Part shown: piece after piece, positions 33,587 through 42,390 of the stretch
Layout: each line of letters starts with the position of its first letter
Position numbering within the stretch: the stretch's first letter is position 1
From: Muribaculaceae bacterium
Lineage (GTDB): Bacteria; Bacteroidota; Bacteroidia; Bacteroidales; Muribaculaceae
Direction of reading: 5' to 3'
Assembly: GCA_017454355.1 (NCBI GenBank)
Contig: JAFTDD010000084.1
Location: forward strand, 1-64,000
Length of the DNA: 64,000 nucleotides
The notes under the pieces: generated by a model
What the model was told of the DNA's origin: nothing
What the model saw: only the letters and a program-made list of their open reading frames with translations
The model's database searches: none
Position numbers and translations under genes: made by a program

Positions 33587-35056
33587 ATGAGTCCTTTTTG
33601 GGTAAAAGTAACACTGCTTTTATTATCTCTTGGAATGCTCGTGTTTGTTCACGAGTTGGGTCACTTCTCGATGGCACGCCTCTTTGGTGTGTGGGTCGAG
33701 AGGTTTTACCTCTTTTTCCACCCGCAGTTCCAAATCCTGCGATGGAATCCCCTGAAACACAAGTTGGAGTTCTTTGTGAAGAACGAGAGTTCTGAGAGTT
33801 CAGAGAGTTCAGAGAATTCTGAGAGTTCAGAGAGTTCAGAGAGTTCAGAGCCTACAGCCGAGGAAATCAAGGCCAAACAGAGTTGGCGTGCTACCACTTA
33901 CGGCATCGGATGGGTGCCTCTTGGTGGCTACTGCCAGATGAGCGGCATGATTGACGAGAGCATGGACACCGAAACTCTCAAACAACCGGCCAAACCATGG
34001 GAGTTCCGCAGTAAGCCCGCATGGCAGCGCCTGCTCATCATGGTGGGCGGAGTGCTGTTCAACTTCCTGACCGCGTTGGTCATTTATGCTGGCATAGTCT
34101 ACACTCAAGGCGAGGCTTTTGTCAACTTCAGCGACGCCACCTTGGGCATGGCCTATGGCCCAAGTGCTAAGGCCGTGGGATTGATTGACGGCGACATTCC
34201 TCTTGAGGCCGATGGCCAAAAACTCACCCACCTCAACGCCGATGCCGTCAACCAAATCCTGACAGCCAAAACGCTTACCGTGCTACGCAACCGGCGTGAC
34301 ACAGTCAACATCAACCTTCCCGAAAACTTTATCTTCCGTGCCAACGAGGATGCCGAGCAGGGTCGAGCATTTATCAGTTACCGCTTGCCGGTGTACATCG
34401 CCCAACTCTCACCCGGCATGGGTGCCGAGAAGGCCGGGCTCAAGCCCGGTGACCATGTGGTGAGCGTGGGCGGCATCGCTACACCCGATTTTGATGATCT
34501 CACCGCTGCGTTGGCACAATTCAAGGACAAGAAGGTCATGGTGGGATACATTCGCGACGGCAAGGCAGACAGTGTCGCCGTGGCCATCGATGGTGCCGGT
34601 AAACTGGGCATCGCCTTGCAACCGATCACCGAATTTTATAAGGTGACGCGCATTGAGTATTCGCTTCTTGAGGCTATCCCACGCGGCATCTCATTGGGGT
34701 GGACCACCTTGACAAATTATGTGTCACAACTGAAATACATCTTCACCGCCGAGGGAGCCAAAAGCGTGGGTGGCTTCGGCACCATCGGCAGCATCTTCCC
34801 TGACACATTCGACTGGGTGCAGTTTTGGAACATTACAGCACTCTTATCGCTCATCTTGGCAGTAATGAACATCTTGCCAATACCGGCGTTGGACGGTGGC
34901 CACGTGCTGTTTGTTCTCGTCGAGTTAGTCACTTTTGGACGCGTCAAGCCCAGCGACAAGTTCCTCGAGTACGCCCAGTGGGTGGGTATGATTCTATTGC
35001 TGGCATTACTCATTTGGGCTAACGGCAATGACATCTATCGTTTCCTCATCAAATGA
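33587..35056 (+). CDS. rseP: RIP metalloprotease, site-2 protease family
   Basis: Intramembrane zinc protease that cleaves transmembrane anti-sigma factors or signal-peptide remnants. The 489-residue protein has HELGH in the first membrane helix (about residues 22-26), a PDZ domain around residues 260-345 and the C-terminal zinc-ligand motif NILPIPALDGGH. Residues 67-88 are an unusual insertion of repeated Glu-Ser-Ser triplets encoded by a 9-bp repeat, placed in the loop after the first helix. The stop codon overlaps the next gene by four bases. Confidence 0.96.
   Translation: MSPFWVKVTLLLLSLGMLVFVHELGHFSMARLFGVWVERFYLFFHPQFQILRWNPLKHKLEFFVKNESSESSESSENSESSESSESSEPTAEEIKAKQSWRATTYGIGWVPLGGYCQMSGMIDESMDTETLKQPAKPWEFRSKPAWQRLLIMVGGVLFNFLTALVIYAGIVYTQGEAFVNFSDATLGMAYGPSAKAVGLIDGDIPLEADGQKLTHLNADAVNQILTAKTLTVLRNRRDTVNINLPENFIFRANEDAEQGRAFISYRLPVYIAQLSPGMGAEKAGLKPGDHVVSVGGIATPDFDDLTAALAQFKDKKVMVGYIRDGKADSVAVAIDGAGKLGIALQPITEFYKVTRIEYSLLEAIPRGISLGWTTLTNYVSQLKYIFTAEGAKSVGGFGTIGSIFPDTFDWVQFWNITALLSLILAVMNILPIPALDGGHVLFVLVELVTFGRVKPSDKFLEYAQWVGMILLLALLIWANGNDIYRFLIK
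33785..33850 (+). repeat. In-frame 9-bp tandem repeat inside rseP
   Basis: Seven consecutive units of GAGAGTTCA/GAGAGTTCT (one with GAGAATTCT) encode Glu-Ser-Ser repeats. Copy-number change would alter the length of the loop by three residues per unit without a frameshift. Confidence 0.92.
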
Positions 35057-36240
35057 AAAAGATTATATTACAAAAAGGTCGCGAGGACTCACTGCAACGT
35101 TATCATCCATGGGTGTTTAGTGGCGCGATCAAATCACTGCCCGACGACATTGAAGACGGTGACTTGGTGCAAATCCTTGCCGCCGATGGAAAACAGTTGG
35201 GTATCGGACATTATCAAGTGGGGAGCATCGCCGTCAAAATGCTTCATTTTGGCAGTGAGACCGTCACCATCGACGAGACGTTTTACTCACGCCGCATTGC
35301 TGCTGCATTAGACGTCCGCCGCGCGCTTGGCCTGCTGCGCGACGACAACACCGCTTTCCGTCTCGTGCATGGGGAGGGTGACTTCCTACCCGGCCTTGTG
35401 GTTGACGTCTATGGCCACACAGCCGTCATGCAGGCTCATTCGCCGGGCATTCACTTTGACCGCGATAAAATTGCCGCCGCTTTGACCTCGTTGCCCGATA
35501 ATCTCGTCACAAGCGTTTACTACAAGAGCGAAACAACGTTGCCGTTCAAAGCGCAACTCGACCCGGTGAATGACTACCTCGTTGGCGGAGGCCATGCTGA
35601 TGACGTCGCCATCGAAAACGGCCTGCGCTTCCACATCGACTGGCTACGCGGACAAAAGACCGGTTTCTTTGTCGACCAGCGCGAGAACCGATGCCTATTG
35701 GAGAAATTCTCTCGTGGACGGCGTGTGCTCAATATGTTTTGTTACACCGGTGGCTTCTCGGTTTATGCCATGCGAGGCGGCGCTACACTTGTCCACTCGG
35801 TGGATAGTTCTGCCAAAGCGATCAGTCTTACCGATGCCAACATCTCTCTCAACTTCAACTGCGACAGCCGTCACAAGTCTTTTGCCGAAGATGCTTTCAA
35901 ATACCTGGATCGCATGGAAAACGGTGCTTATGATTTGGTGATACTCGACCCGCCGGCCTTCGCCAAACGCAAGAGCGCACTGCGCAACGCCCTCATCGGT
36001 TATCGCAAACTCAACGCCGCCGCGCTACAGAAAATGCCATCAGGCAGTGTTCTATTCACATTCTCGTGCTCACAAGCCGTCAATCGAGAGCAATTCCGCC
36101 TCGCCGTCTTCAGTGCCGCAGCGCAAGCCAAGCGTCGAGTCCGCATCTTGCACCAGTTAAGCCAACCGGCCGACCATCCCATCAACATCTACCATCCCGA
36201 GGGCGAATACCTCAAGGGACTCGTCCTTTGGGTAGAGTAA
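35053..36240 (+). CDS. Class I SAM-dependent rRNA methyltransferase (RlmI/RlmK-like)
   Basis: A 395-residue protein with an N-terminal PUA domain (HPWVFSGAIKSLPDDIEDGD), a central domain, and a C-terminal Rossmann methyltransferase: FVDQRENR, the SAM loop VLNMFCYTGGFSVYA and the catalytic motif ILDPPAFAK. This is the architecture of 23S rRNA m5C1962 methyltransferase RlmI. The exact target is not determined by sequence alone. Starts within the last codons of rseP (ATGA overlap). Confidence 0.92.
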   Translation: MKKIILQKGREDSLQRYHPWVFSGAIKSLPDDIEDGDLVQILAADGKQLGIGHYQVGSIAVKMLHFGSETVTIDETFYSRRIAAALDVRRALGLLRDDNTAFRLVHGEGDFLPGLVVDVYGHTAVMQAHSPGIHFDRDKIAAALTSLPDNLVTSVYYKSETTLPFKAQLDPVNDYLVGGGHADDVAIENGLRFHIDWLRGQKTGFFVDQRENRCLLEKFSRGRRVLNMFCYTGGFSVYAMRGGATLVHSVDSSAKAISLTDANISLNFNCDSRHKSFAEDAFKYLDRMENGAYDLVILDPPAFAKRKSALRNALIGYRKLNAAALQKMPSGSVLFTFSCSQAVNREQFRLAVFSAAAQAKRRVRILHQLSQPADHPINIYHPEGEYLKGLVLWVE

Positions 36241-36318
36241 TGCGCAATCTTAACGGTTGTGTATTCCAAGACGAAGTCTTGTACAATTATTGAATATCAA
36301 TCAACGAAATATAAACTA

Positions 36319-38352
36319 ATGAAAAGTAATGTTTTAATCGCCGCTGTAATCGCGGTATCATCAATCAACGCTATGGCTCAACCGGCTGGTTTTGACTATC
36401 GCGTAGACCGCTTTGCCGACATCGAGGTGATGCGCTACTACGTGCCTGGCTTCGACAAGTTGTCGCTGCAACAGAAGACTTACATCTACTATCTCACCGA
36501 GGCGGCTCTGCAGGGACGTGACATCCTCACTGACCAGAACGGCAAGTATAACCTCACCGTGCGCCAACTCATCGAGCGCATCTATACCACCTACAACGGT
36601 AACCGTGAGGACAAAGACTTTAAGGCTTTGGAGGTTTACTTGAAGCAAATCTGGTTTGGCAACGGCATTCACCACCATTATAGCACCGACAAGTTCACAC
36701 CGGCTTTCTCACAGAAGTTCTTCAGCAAGCAGTTTGATCGCCTCACCGACCAGCAGATGCCGGACGGATATCAGAACAAGAAACAGCGTGCCGAACTCAA
36801 GAAACTCATGCAACGCATCTTGTTTGAGCCCTCATTTATGGCTAAAAGAGTTAATCAAGCCGACGGCGAAGACCTCATCCTCACCTCGGCCAACAACATG
36901 TATGAGGGCGTGACCCAGAACGAGGTTGAGAATTACTACTCTCGCCTGCGCAACCCCAACGACCCGACACCGGTGATGTGGGGACTGAACTGCCGCGTGG
37001 CAAAGATCGACGGCAAGGTGGTGGAACAACCCTACGTGGCCGACGGCCTCTATGGCAAGGCTATATCCAAGATTGTCTTCTACCTTGGCAAGGCCAAAGA
37101 GTACGCCGAGAATGATGGCCAGCGCGCCTATATCGACAAACTCATTGAGTTCTACCGCACCGGTTCGCTAAGGGCCTTTGACGAGTATTCCATCCTTTGG
37201 GCCGAGGAGACCAAGGGCGATGTGGATTTTATCAACGGCTTTATCGAGGTGTACGGAGACCCGCTGGGAATGACCGGCTCGTGGGAGGGCATGGTGAATT
37301 TCCGCAACGGTGACGCGTCTCACCGCACCGCCGTTATCAGCGGCAATGCCGAGTATTTTGAGCGCAACTCGCCCGTTGATGACCGCTTCAAGAAAGATGA
37401 GGTGAAAGGCGTCAGCGCCAAGGTAATCACCGCCGCAATCCTCGCCGGCGACAGTTATCCCAGCACCCCCATCGGCATCAACCTGCCCAACAGCAACTGG
37501 ATTAGAGCGCAACACGGCTCCAAGTCGGTGACTTTGGAGAATATCACCGACGCTTATGACGGCGCCGCGGCCGGCAACGGCTTCAATGAGGAGTTTGCCT
37601 ATAGTTCGGCCGAGGTGGAAATGATGCGCCGCAACCTCACTTTGGCCGATAAACTCCACACCGACTTGCATGAGTGCCTTGGCCACGCAAGCGGCAAACT
37701 GCTGCCCGGAGTCGACAAGAACGCTCTCAAGGCCTATGCCAGCACCCTTGAGGAAGGACGCGCCGACCTCTTTGCTCTCTATTACCTCGCCGACCCCAAA
37801 CTCGTTGAACTCGGCGTAATCTCTGACCCCGACACCTACAAGGCCGAGTACTACAAATACATAATGAACGGCCTGATGACGCAACTGACGCGCATCGAGC
37901 CCGGCAAGGACATCGAGGAGAGCCACATGCGCAACCGCAAGTTCATCAGCGAGTGGTGCTACGAGCACGGCAAAGCCGACAACGTGATTGAACTTGTCAA
38001 ACGCGATGGCAAGACCTACGTCAAAATCAATGACTACGAGAAACTTCGTGGTCTCTTTGCCCAATTGCTCGCCGAGGTTCAACGCATCAAGAGCACAGGC
38101 GACTATGAGGCCGGACGCCAACTGGTGGAGAACTATGGAGTGAAAGTCGACCCGGCAATCCACGCCGAGGTGCTTGAGCGCTACGCCCGACTCAACATCG
38201 CCCCCTACAAGGGCTTTGTGAACCCTGTCTATGAGGCCGTACGTGACAACAATGGAAACATCACCGACGTCAAGGTGAGTTACGGCGAGGACTATATCCA
38301 CCAGATGTTGCGCTACAGCCGTGACTACTCCCCTCTCACCGTCAACCGCTGA
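36319..38352 (+). CDS. Dipeptidyl peptidase III (M49 family), exported
   Basis: Zinc exopeptidase releasing dipeptides from peptide N-termini. The 677-residue protein begins with a signal peptide (VLIAAVIAVSSINAMAQ), so it acts outside the cytoplasm. The zinc motif is HECLGH with His451, Glu452 and His456; the second motif is EEGRAD around residues 478-483, where most characterised members have EECRAD or EECRAE. The Cys-to-Gly change is next to, not at, the metal ligand. A longer frame starts at 36259, but the ATG at 36319 gives the signal peptide. Confidence 0.95.
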   Translation: MKSNVLIAAVIAVSSINAMAQPAGFDYRVDRFADIEVMRYYVPGFDKLSLQQKTYIYYLTEAALQGRDILTDQNGKYNLTVRQLIERIYTTYNGNREDKDFKALEVYLKQIWFGNGIHHHYSTDKFTPAFSQKFFSKQFDRLTDQQMPDGYQNKKQRAELKKLMQRILFEPSFMAKRVNQADGEDLILTSANNMYEGVTQNEVENYYSRLRNPNDPTPVMWGLNCRVAKIDGKVVEQPYVADGLYGKAISKIVFYLGKAKEYAENDGQRAYIDKLIEFYRTGSLRAFDEYSILWAEETKGDVDFINGFIEVYGDPLGMTGSWEGMVNFRNGDASHRTAVISGNAEYFERNSPVDDRFKKDEVKGVSAKVITAAILAGDSYPSTPIGINLPNSNWIRAQHGSKSVTLENITDAYDGAAAGNGFNEEFAYSSAEVEMMRRNLTLADKLHTDLHECLGHASGKLLPGVDKNALKAYASTLEEGRADLFALYYLADPKLVELGVISDPDTYKAEYYKYIMNGLMTQLTRIEPGKDIEESHMRNRKFISEWCYEHGKADNVIELVKRDGKTYVKINDYEKLRGLFAQLLAEVQRIKSTGDYEAGRQLVENYGVKVDPAIHAEVLERYARLNIAPYKGFVNPVYEAVRDNNGNITDVKVSYGEDYIHQMLRYSRDYSPLTVNR

Positions 38353-38761
38353 GCAACTGCAATCGTTGCGGCAGGCGCTTTTCGCACGCCGCAACGGTGT
38401 CGTCGCGCAAACCTTGCGGCAGGCCGGCGACCCGCACCGCGTTATCACCGGATGCCTGCTGGCCGATATTGTCGACATAGCGCGCCACACATCTCACTCA
38501 CGCGATGCGGCCGAATCTCTTTGGGCTGACGTGAACCACCGCGAGTGCCGCTTGCTTGCTCCCATGCTCATGCCTCATGACGAGTTCTCACAAGCCGACG
38601 CGTTACGATGGATGAACAGTGTCGTGAGCCGTGAGGAAGCCGATGTGCTCTGCCAACGCTTGTTGCAACACCTTTCCTTTGCAAGCGATCTGTTAGATAC
38701 CTGCGGCGACAACCCACTACTCCCCTATCTTTTAAAACGACTATCGGGTTGGCTGGAGTGA
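38321..38761 (+). CDS. AlkD-like/HEAT-repeat protein, short
   Basis: A 146-residue helical protein with segments SLWADVNHRECRLLAPMLMP and LCQRLLQHLSFASDLL that resemble Bacteroidales proteins of the DNA alkylation repair (AlkD/AlkC HEAT) group. The usual AlkD domain is longer, so this is either a short relative or a fragment; catalytic residues cannot be assigned. The only reasonable start is a GTG at 38321, 32 bases inside the end of the DPP III gene in another frame. A terminator follows. Confidence 0.65.
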   Translation: MTTPLSPSTAEQLQSLRQALFARRNGVVAQTLRQAGDPHRVITGCLLADIVDIARHTSHSRDAAESLWADVNHRECRLLAPMLMPHDEFSQADALRWMNSVVSREEADVLCQRLLQHLSFASDLLDTCGDNPLLPYLLKRLSGWLE

Positions 38762-38782
38762 GACACCAACAAACAAAAAAAG

Positions 38783-38829
38783 GAAGGACATAAGGTCATT
38801 GCGACCCTATGTCCTTCTCTCTTTTTTTG
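38783..38829. terminator. Bidirectional terminator between convergent genes
   Basis: GAAGGACATAAGGTC at 38783-38797 pairs with GACCCTATGTCCTTC at 38803-38817 with one mismatch. A T-run follows on the plus strand (38822-38828) and an A-run precedes it, giving a T-run on the minus strand as well. It serves the AlkD-like gene and the seven-gene minus-strand signalling locus. Confidence 0.85.
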
Positions 38830-38841
38830 ACTTGTGAACGC

Positions 38842-40602
38842 CTAAAACTCAACGAAGAAGGGGCTGAGCGAAATAGTTCCGGTCAGCGACTTGTAGTTGG
38901 TCTTGACGGTGAACGTGCGCGACTCCTTGGCTTTGACCGATGTGAATGTCACCACCACTTGGGCCGTGCCGTTAGGAGCGATATTGACGCTGTGTGGCGA
39001 GTAGACGACTCCCTTGCCGGTAACCATCACCGGGGTCGACAATGCGGTGTTGCCCTTGTTGTAAATCACCACGGTGAATGCGGCGCGGTCATTGCTGTCG
39101 GCTTTGAGCGCAGTTACACCTCCACTGACGGCGATCGTCACGCTGGACGGCGATGCTGCCGGCTGCGGAGTTGTTGTGGTCGGCTTCTTGGTTGATGTGG
39201 TTGTCGGTTTCTTGGTTGTAGTTGAGCCGGTGTTTTTCTTGCCGTTGTCATCATTGTCACGAATGACGCGCACACCGCTCGTGTCAACCTCATACTTGGT
39301 CACGCGGCCGTTCTGAGCCGTACGCTGCTCCGGCTTGGGAGTGGGAGCCTTCACCTTCTTGCTCTCAAAGAACGCTTCCTGCACGAGCAGATCGTCTGCA
39401 AAAATCTGCGCAACACGCTTGCCTCGCGGATGTACAAACGCGAAGTCACGCTTCAGCCCATTGCTGTAACTCTTGTTGCTGTCGTCCGGACCCTCCTCGT
39501 AGATAAATTTCATCTCGATGATTGCCTGCTCGAGTTCCTTGGGAATAGTCACAGTGTAGTCCACTGCCTCCTTAGTCACGTCGCTATTGGCCAGCGTGCC
39601 TTTCTTCTTTTCGCAGTGGACACTCTCGCTGCCCAAGCCCAGCACGCCATATTTGCCCTCGCTGCCCATCACTATCGCATAACCCGCACTGAAAGGCCAT
39701 GCACGCCTGAATTGCGGCGGCACAATCTGACGGGTGCCAACGCGATAGCCGTATAAACCATCTTCGAGGAATGGCGTCGGGCCATCCTCCGGCCACGTGA
39801 GCGTGGTGTACATCGTGTCTTCCATCTCGTTGGGCCAAATAACCATACCTTGACGGTCAAAGGCGAGATAGTCGCGTGGCGCGCAGTCGCGCACGCGCTG
39901 CCCCTCGGTGTTGATGGTGCACATGTCGCCCTCGGCGGTGATGACCATCGCCTCACCGTCACGGAAAGTGGAACCGAAAATCAGTTCGCCCAACTCCGGC
40001 GCCAACTCCAACTCCTGTCCGCGCAGGTTTACGTATGCCACGCGCTGAAGTTTTGGTACGATAGACTGCGCTATCTCAGGCACTGTCTTCACCTTGCTCT
40101 TGAGTTTGCCGGTGACCACCGCCGCAAGTTCCTCACGGCAGAATGGTTTGGCATGCTCAAAGCGAGGGGTGATTGACACCTGCCCTTGATAATTAATGTA
40201 ACCATACTTGCCGTTTTTGTCACGAACCGGCATCATGTCGCGCGTGAAGAACGGATAGTCGTCGGTCAAGTAAAACTCGCCCTCGACGTCACGCACCGTC
40301 TGCTCAGAACTGATAATCGACATGATGCGCTTGCGGCCCTTCTTGTCGATTTTGATGGCATAGGCATATCCATCGACAAAGTCGGTGATTGAGTCGCAGT
40401 TGAACGGCACCACTTGAAAGCCTATGGACGAGAACACGCCGTACTTGTCGGCTTGGCGCACCTTGAAGTACTCATGGTCCATGCGTTGCACCTCGTCATA
40501 GTTGGGCCGGATGATCCACTTGGCCGTCTGTGCAGTGCCCACCACGGGCAGGCACAGCACGGCGGCAAGTATTGTAAGTTTTATGCTATTAACAACTGTC
40601 AT
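38842..40602 (-). CDS. Exported WG-repeat-like protein, last gene of the kinase/phosphatase locus
   Basis: A 586-residue protein with signal peptide (IKLTILAAVLCLPVVGTAQ). The first 330 residues contain several degenerate WG-type units (DKYGVFSSIGFQVVPF, GKYGYINYQGQVSITPRF, YGYRVGTRQIVPPQF, EGKYGVLG). A Thr/Lys-rich linker (about 450-490) is followed by an Ig-like domain (about 495-586; FTVVIYNKGNTALSTPV) similar to CARDB/DUF11 folds. It is probably periplasmic or surface-exposed. It lies 14 bases after the protease gene and is thus likely part of the same unit. Confidence 0.8.
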   Translation of the reverse strand: MTVVNSIKLTILAAVLCLPVVGTAQTAKWIIRPNYDEVQRMDHEYFKVRQADKYGVFSSIGFQVVPFNCDSITDFVDGYAYAIKIDKKGRKRIMSIISSEQTVRDVEGEFYLTDDYPFFTRDMMPVRDKNGKYGYINYQGQVSITPRFEHAKPFCREELAAVVTGKLKSKVKTVPEIAQSIVPKLQRVAYVNLRGQELELAPELGELIFGSTFRDGEAMVITAEGDMCTINTEGQRVRDCAPRDYLAFDRQGMVIWPNEMEDTMYTTLTWPEDGPTPFLEDGLYGYRVGTRQIVPPQFRRAWPFSAGYAIVMGSEGKYGVLGLGSESVHCEKKKGTLANSDVTKEAVDYTVTIPKELEQAIIEMKFIYEEGPDDSNKSYSNGLKRDFAFVHPRGKRVAQIFADDLLVQEAFFESKKVKAPTPKPEQRTAQNGRVTKYEVDTSGVRVIRDNDDNGKKNTGSTTTKKPTTTSTKKPTTTTPQPAASPSSVTIAVSGGVTALKADSNDRAAFTVVIYNKGNTALSTPVMVTGKGVVYSPHSVNIAPNGTAQVVVTFTSVKAKESRTFTVKTNYKSLTGTISLSPFFVEF

Positions 40603-40616
40603 CTAAAATCTAACGT

Positions 40617-42278
40617 CTAAAGATCCTCGTATAGTTTCTTGAGATACTTGGCTTGACAAGCGGCGCTATAGGAAGTTGAACCCACGCGTCCGCCGAAGAT
40701 GACGCCATAGAGTTGACCGGTCTTGGCGTCAAACACCGGCGAGCCGCTGGCTCCGCCCAACACCTCGCTGTCAAACTCAAAGATGCGACCCGTCGGGTTG
40801 CGCGAGCACTTGGTTTGGCGGATGTTAGGCTCGAGAGTGCTGTTGTCAAGGTTGTAGTTATTGCCGCGCGGATAGCCAATCCACGTCAACTCCGTCTGGT
40901 TGGGTTGAATGGCTTCGGTGTAGAACGATGATACTTCAAAGACGTGCTTCACGCTCTCAGGCAGTTTTTTGGTGTTCATCTGGAGGATAGCGAGGTCAGT
41001 GTCCTCGTCGGAGGCAACCTTCACCACATAACAACGATCATACTCGTCAATGTGGGTATAGTTGCGGCCGGGGAAACCAACCATAATGCTCTCTATGTAG
41101 CCTGAAAGTTTGGGTTGCGCTCCCTTGAACTGGTCGATTAGGCCGTTAAGAGCCGTGGCCGAGGCATTCCCATTCTGCGACGCTTGCAGCAGAATAAGTT
41201 TCCAAATGACACCGGCGTCTCCCGTGAGGTTCTCATTATAGTTATAATCATTGGCATTGCGCACCTTGCGAATCTGCGTCATCGCTCGGCCCCACACTCC
41301 CAGAGCGTTCTGGGCTGTCGCCTGGTCAAGGGAAGTCCACGGCGCACCAACGTGACGGTTAGTCGCCATACGGCCCTCGTTGTCAATGAAGAAAGCGGTT
41401 GCCGAATACTGTGATCCATAGTTCAGCGACTCGCTCAATGGAATCTCTCCACGATTACCCTCATTGTAGAGTTGTGACCAGACGGCATCGGTGAACACGG
41501 GGGGATCAAACTTGAAAGTGAGCTTGTACTTGGCTGTCACATAGACAACGCCACTGCGGTAGTCATCCATCGAGGCTGCGCTCGACGGAGCGGTCTGAAT
41601 CGGTGTTGACGTGGCCGGTGCCATAGTGTCAACAACAGCCACCGGTTGTACGGCCGGCTCCGGCTCACCGCCACCAAGCATACTCTTGGCTGCAAATGCG
41701 CCGGCGGCAATCACGGCCACCGCAGCCACACCGATGCCCACCGGTTTGAGCCATGCGGCACCGGCCGGAAGCAACGGTTTGAGCATCTCAGTGATGTCCT
41801 CGTCGGCACACACAACGATGTCGCCGCGCTTGATGGGCACCGGACGATCCTTTGGAATCCGCGTGCCATTCACCTCGGTGCCGTTGCGGCTACCGTTGTC
41901 AACCAGTGTGGCCTTGTCCTGCTGGTCGATGTAAAGCGTGGCATGATAGCGGCTCGCAAACTGGCTGGTCAACTGCAACTCGTTGCGCATGCTGCTGCCG
42001 ATGTTGTAGATGGACTTGAAGCCGCGGGTCTTCAGCACAGGCACCTGATTCCACGGCAACTCCACATCACCCAACTTAATCAGGTCACCGCGTTGCACCT
42101 TGGTCTCAACATTGGGACGCAAACGCTGCTGTCCGATGAACGTGCCGTTCGTGCTCTTGTCCTCAATAAAGATGTCGCCGTTGTCCATCAGGATCATTTC
42201 GGCGTGCAGCGCGCTCACGTAGGGGCTATGCAACACAATATTGCAGGTGTTGCCGCTGCCGATTTTCAATAATTTCAT
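40617..42278 (-). CDS. Membrane-anchored trypsin-like protease with two N-terminal FHA domains
   Basis: A 553-residue protein. FHA-like domain 1 covers about residues 1-80; its SALH segment lacks the Arg of the usual S-R-x-H. FHA domain 2 covers about 85-165 and has intact SRYH and NGSRNGT. A transmembrane helix spans about 180-198, a Pro/Thr-rich linker follows, and the trypsin-like domain has His309 (TNRH), Asp428 (DTDLAIL) and Ser511 (GASGSP), so the triad looks complete. The phosphothreonine-reading part should be cytoplasmic and the protease periplasmic. Fourth partner type in the FHA/kinase/PP2C locus. Confidence 0.9.
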   Translation of the reverse strand: MKLLKIGSGNTCNIVLHSPYVSALHAEMILMDNGDIFIEDKSTNGTFIGQQRLRPNVETKVQRGDLIKLGDVELPWNQVPVLKTRGFKSIYNIGSSMRNELQLTSQFASRYHATLYIDQQDKATLVDNGSRNGTEVNGTRIPKDRPVPIKRGDIVVCADEDITEMLKPLLPAGAAWLKPVGIGVAAVAVIAAGAFAAKSMLGGGEPEPAVQPVAVVDTMAPATSTPIQTAPSSAASMDDYRSGVVYVTAKYKLTFKFDPPVFTDAVWSQLYNEGNRGEIPLSESLNYGSQYSATAFFIDNEGRMATNRHVGAPWTSLDQATAQNALGVWGRAMTQIRKVRNANDYNYNENLTGDAGVIWKLILLQASQNGNASATALNGLIDQFKGAQPKLSGYIESIMVGFPGRNYTHIDEYDRCYVVKVASDEDTDLAILQMNTKKLPESVKHVFEVSSFYTEAIQPNQTELTWIGYPRGNNYNLDNSTLEPNIRQTKCSRNPTGRIFEFDSEVLGGASGSPVFDAKTGQLYGVIFGGRVGSTSYSAACQAKYLKKLYEDL

Positions 42279-42307
42279 AGATGAGAAGATTATAAAGTTA
42301 ATAATAT

Positions 42308-42352
42308 TAGTCGTTAGTTGATAGTCGTTAGTTGATAGTCGTTAGTTGATAG
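42308..42352 (-). repeat. Family C repeat, three perfect 14-bp units
   Basis: TAGTCGTTAGTTGA is repeated three times (42308-42349), followed by TAG. On the minus strand this reads as TCAACTAACGACTA units, the same motif as in other family C spacers. It lies between the FHA-protease and FHA-membrane genes. Confidence 0.9.
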
Positions 42353-42383
42353 TGGGCGGGGCGGTGCCCGCCCATCTTGAACG
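42351..42383 (-). repeat. Family A hairpin repeat, copy 5
   Basis: On the minus strand: CGTTCAAGATGGGCGGGCAC and then CGCCCCGCCCACT. It is adjacent to the family C units and lies immediately after the FHA-membrane gene stop, parallel to the genes. Confidence 0.88.
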
Positions 42384-42390
42384 TTAGTTG

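Noticed and set aside
33785..33850. Short regular repeats as a CRISPR array
   Set aside because: Units are 9 bases without spacers, in frame within rseP; there are no cas genes.
36267..36281. CAAGAC/GTCTTG hairpin between the methyltransferase and DPP III genes as a terminator
   Set aside because: The stem has only six pairs and no T-run.
37168..38490. A 440-codon open frame on the minus strand across the DPP III gene
   Set aside because: It is antisense to a gene with a clear signal peptide and zinc motifs, and its own translation has no recognisable domain. It is a by-product of codon composition.
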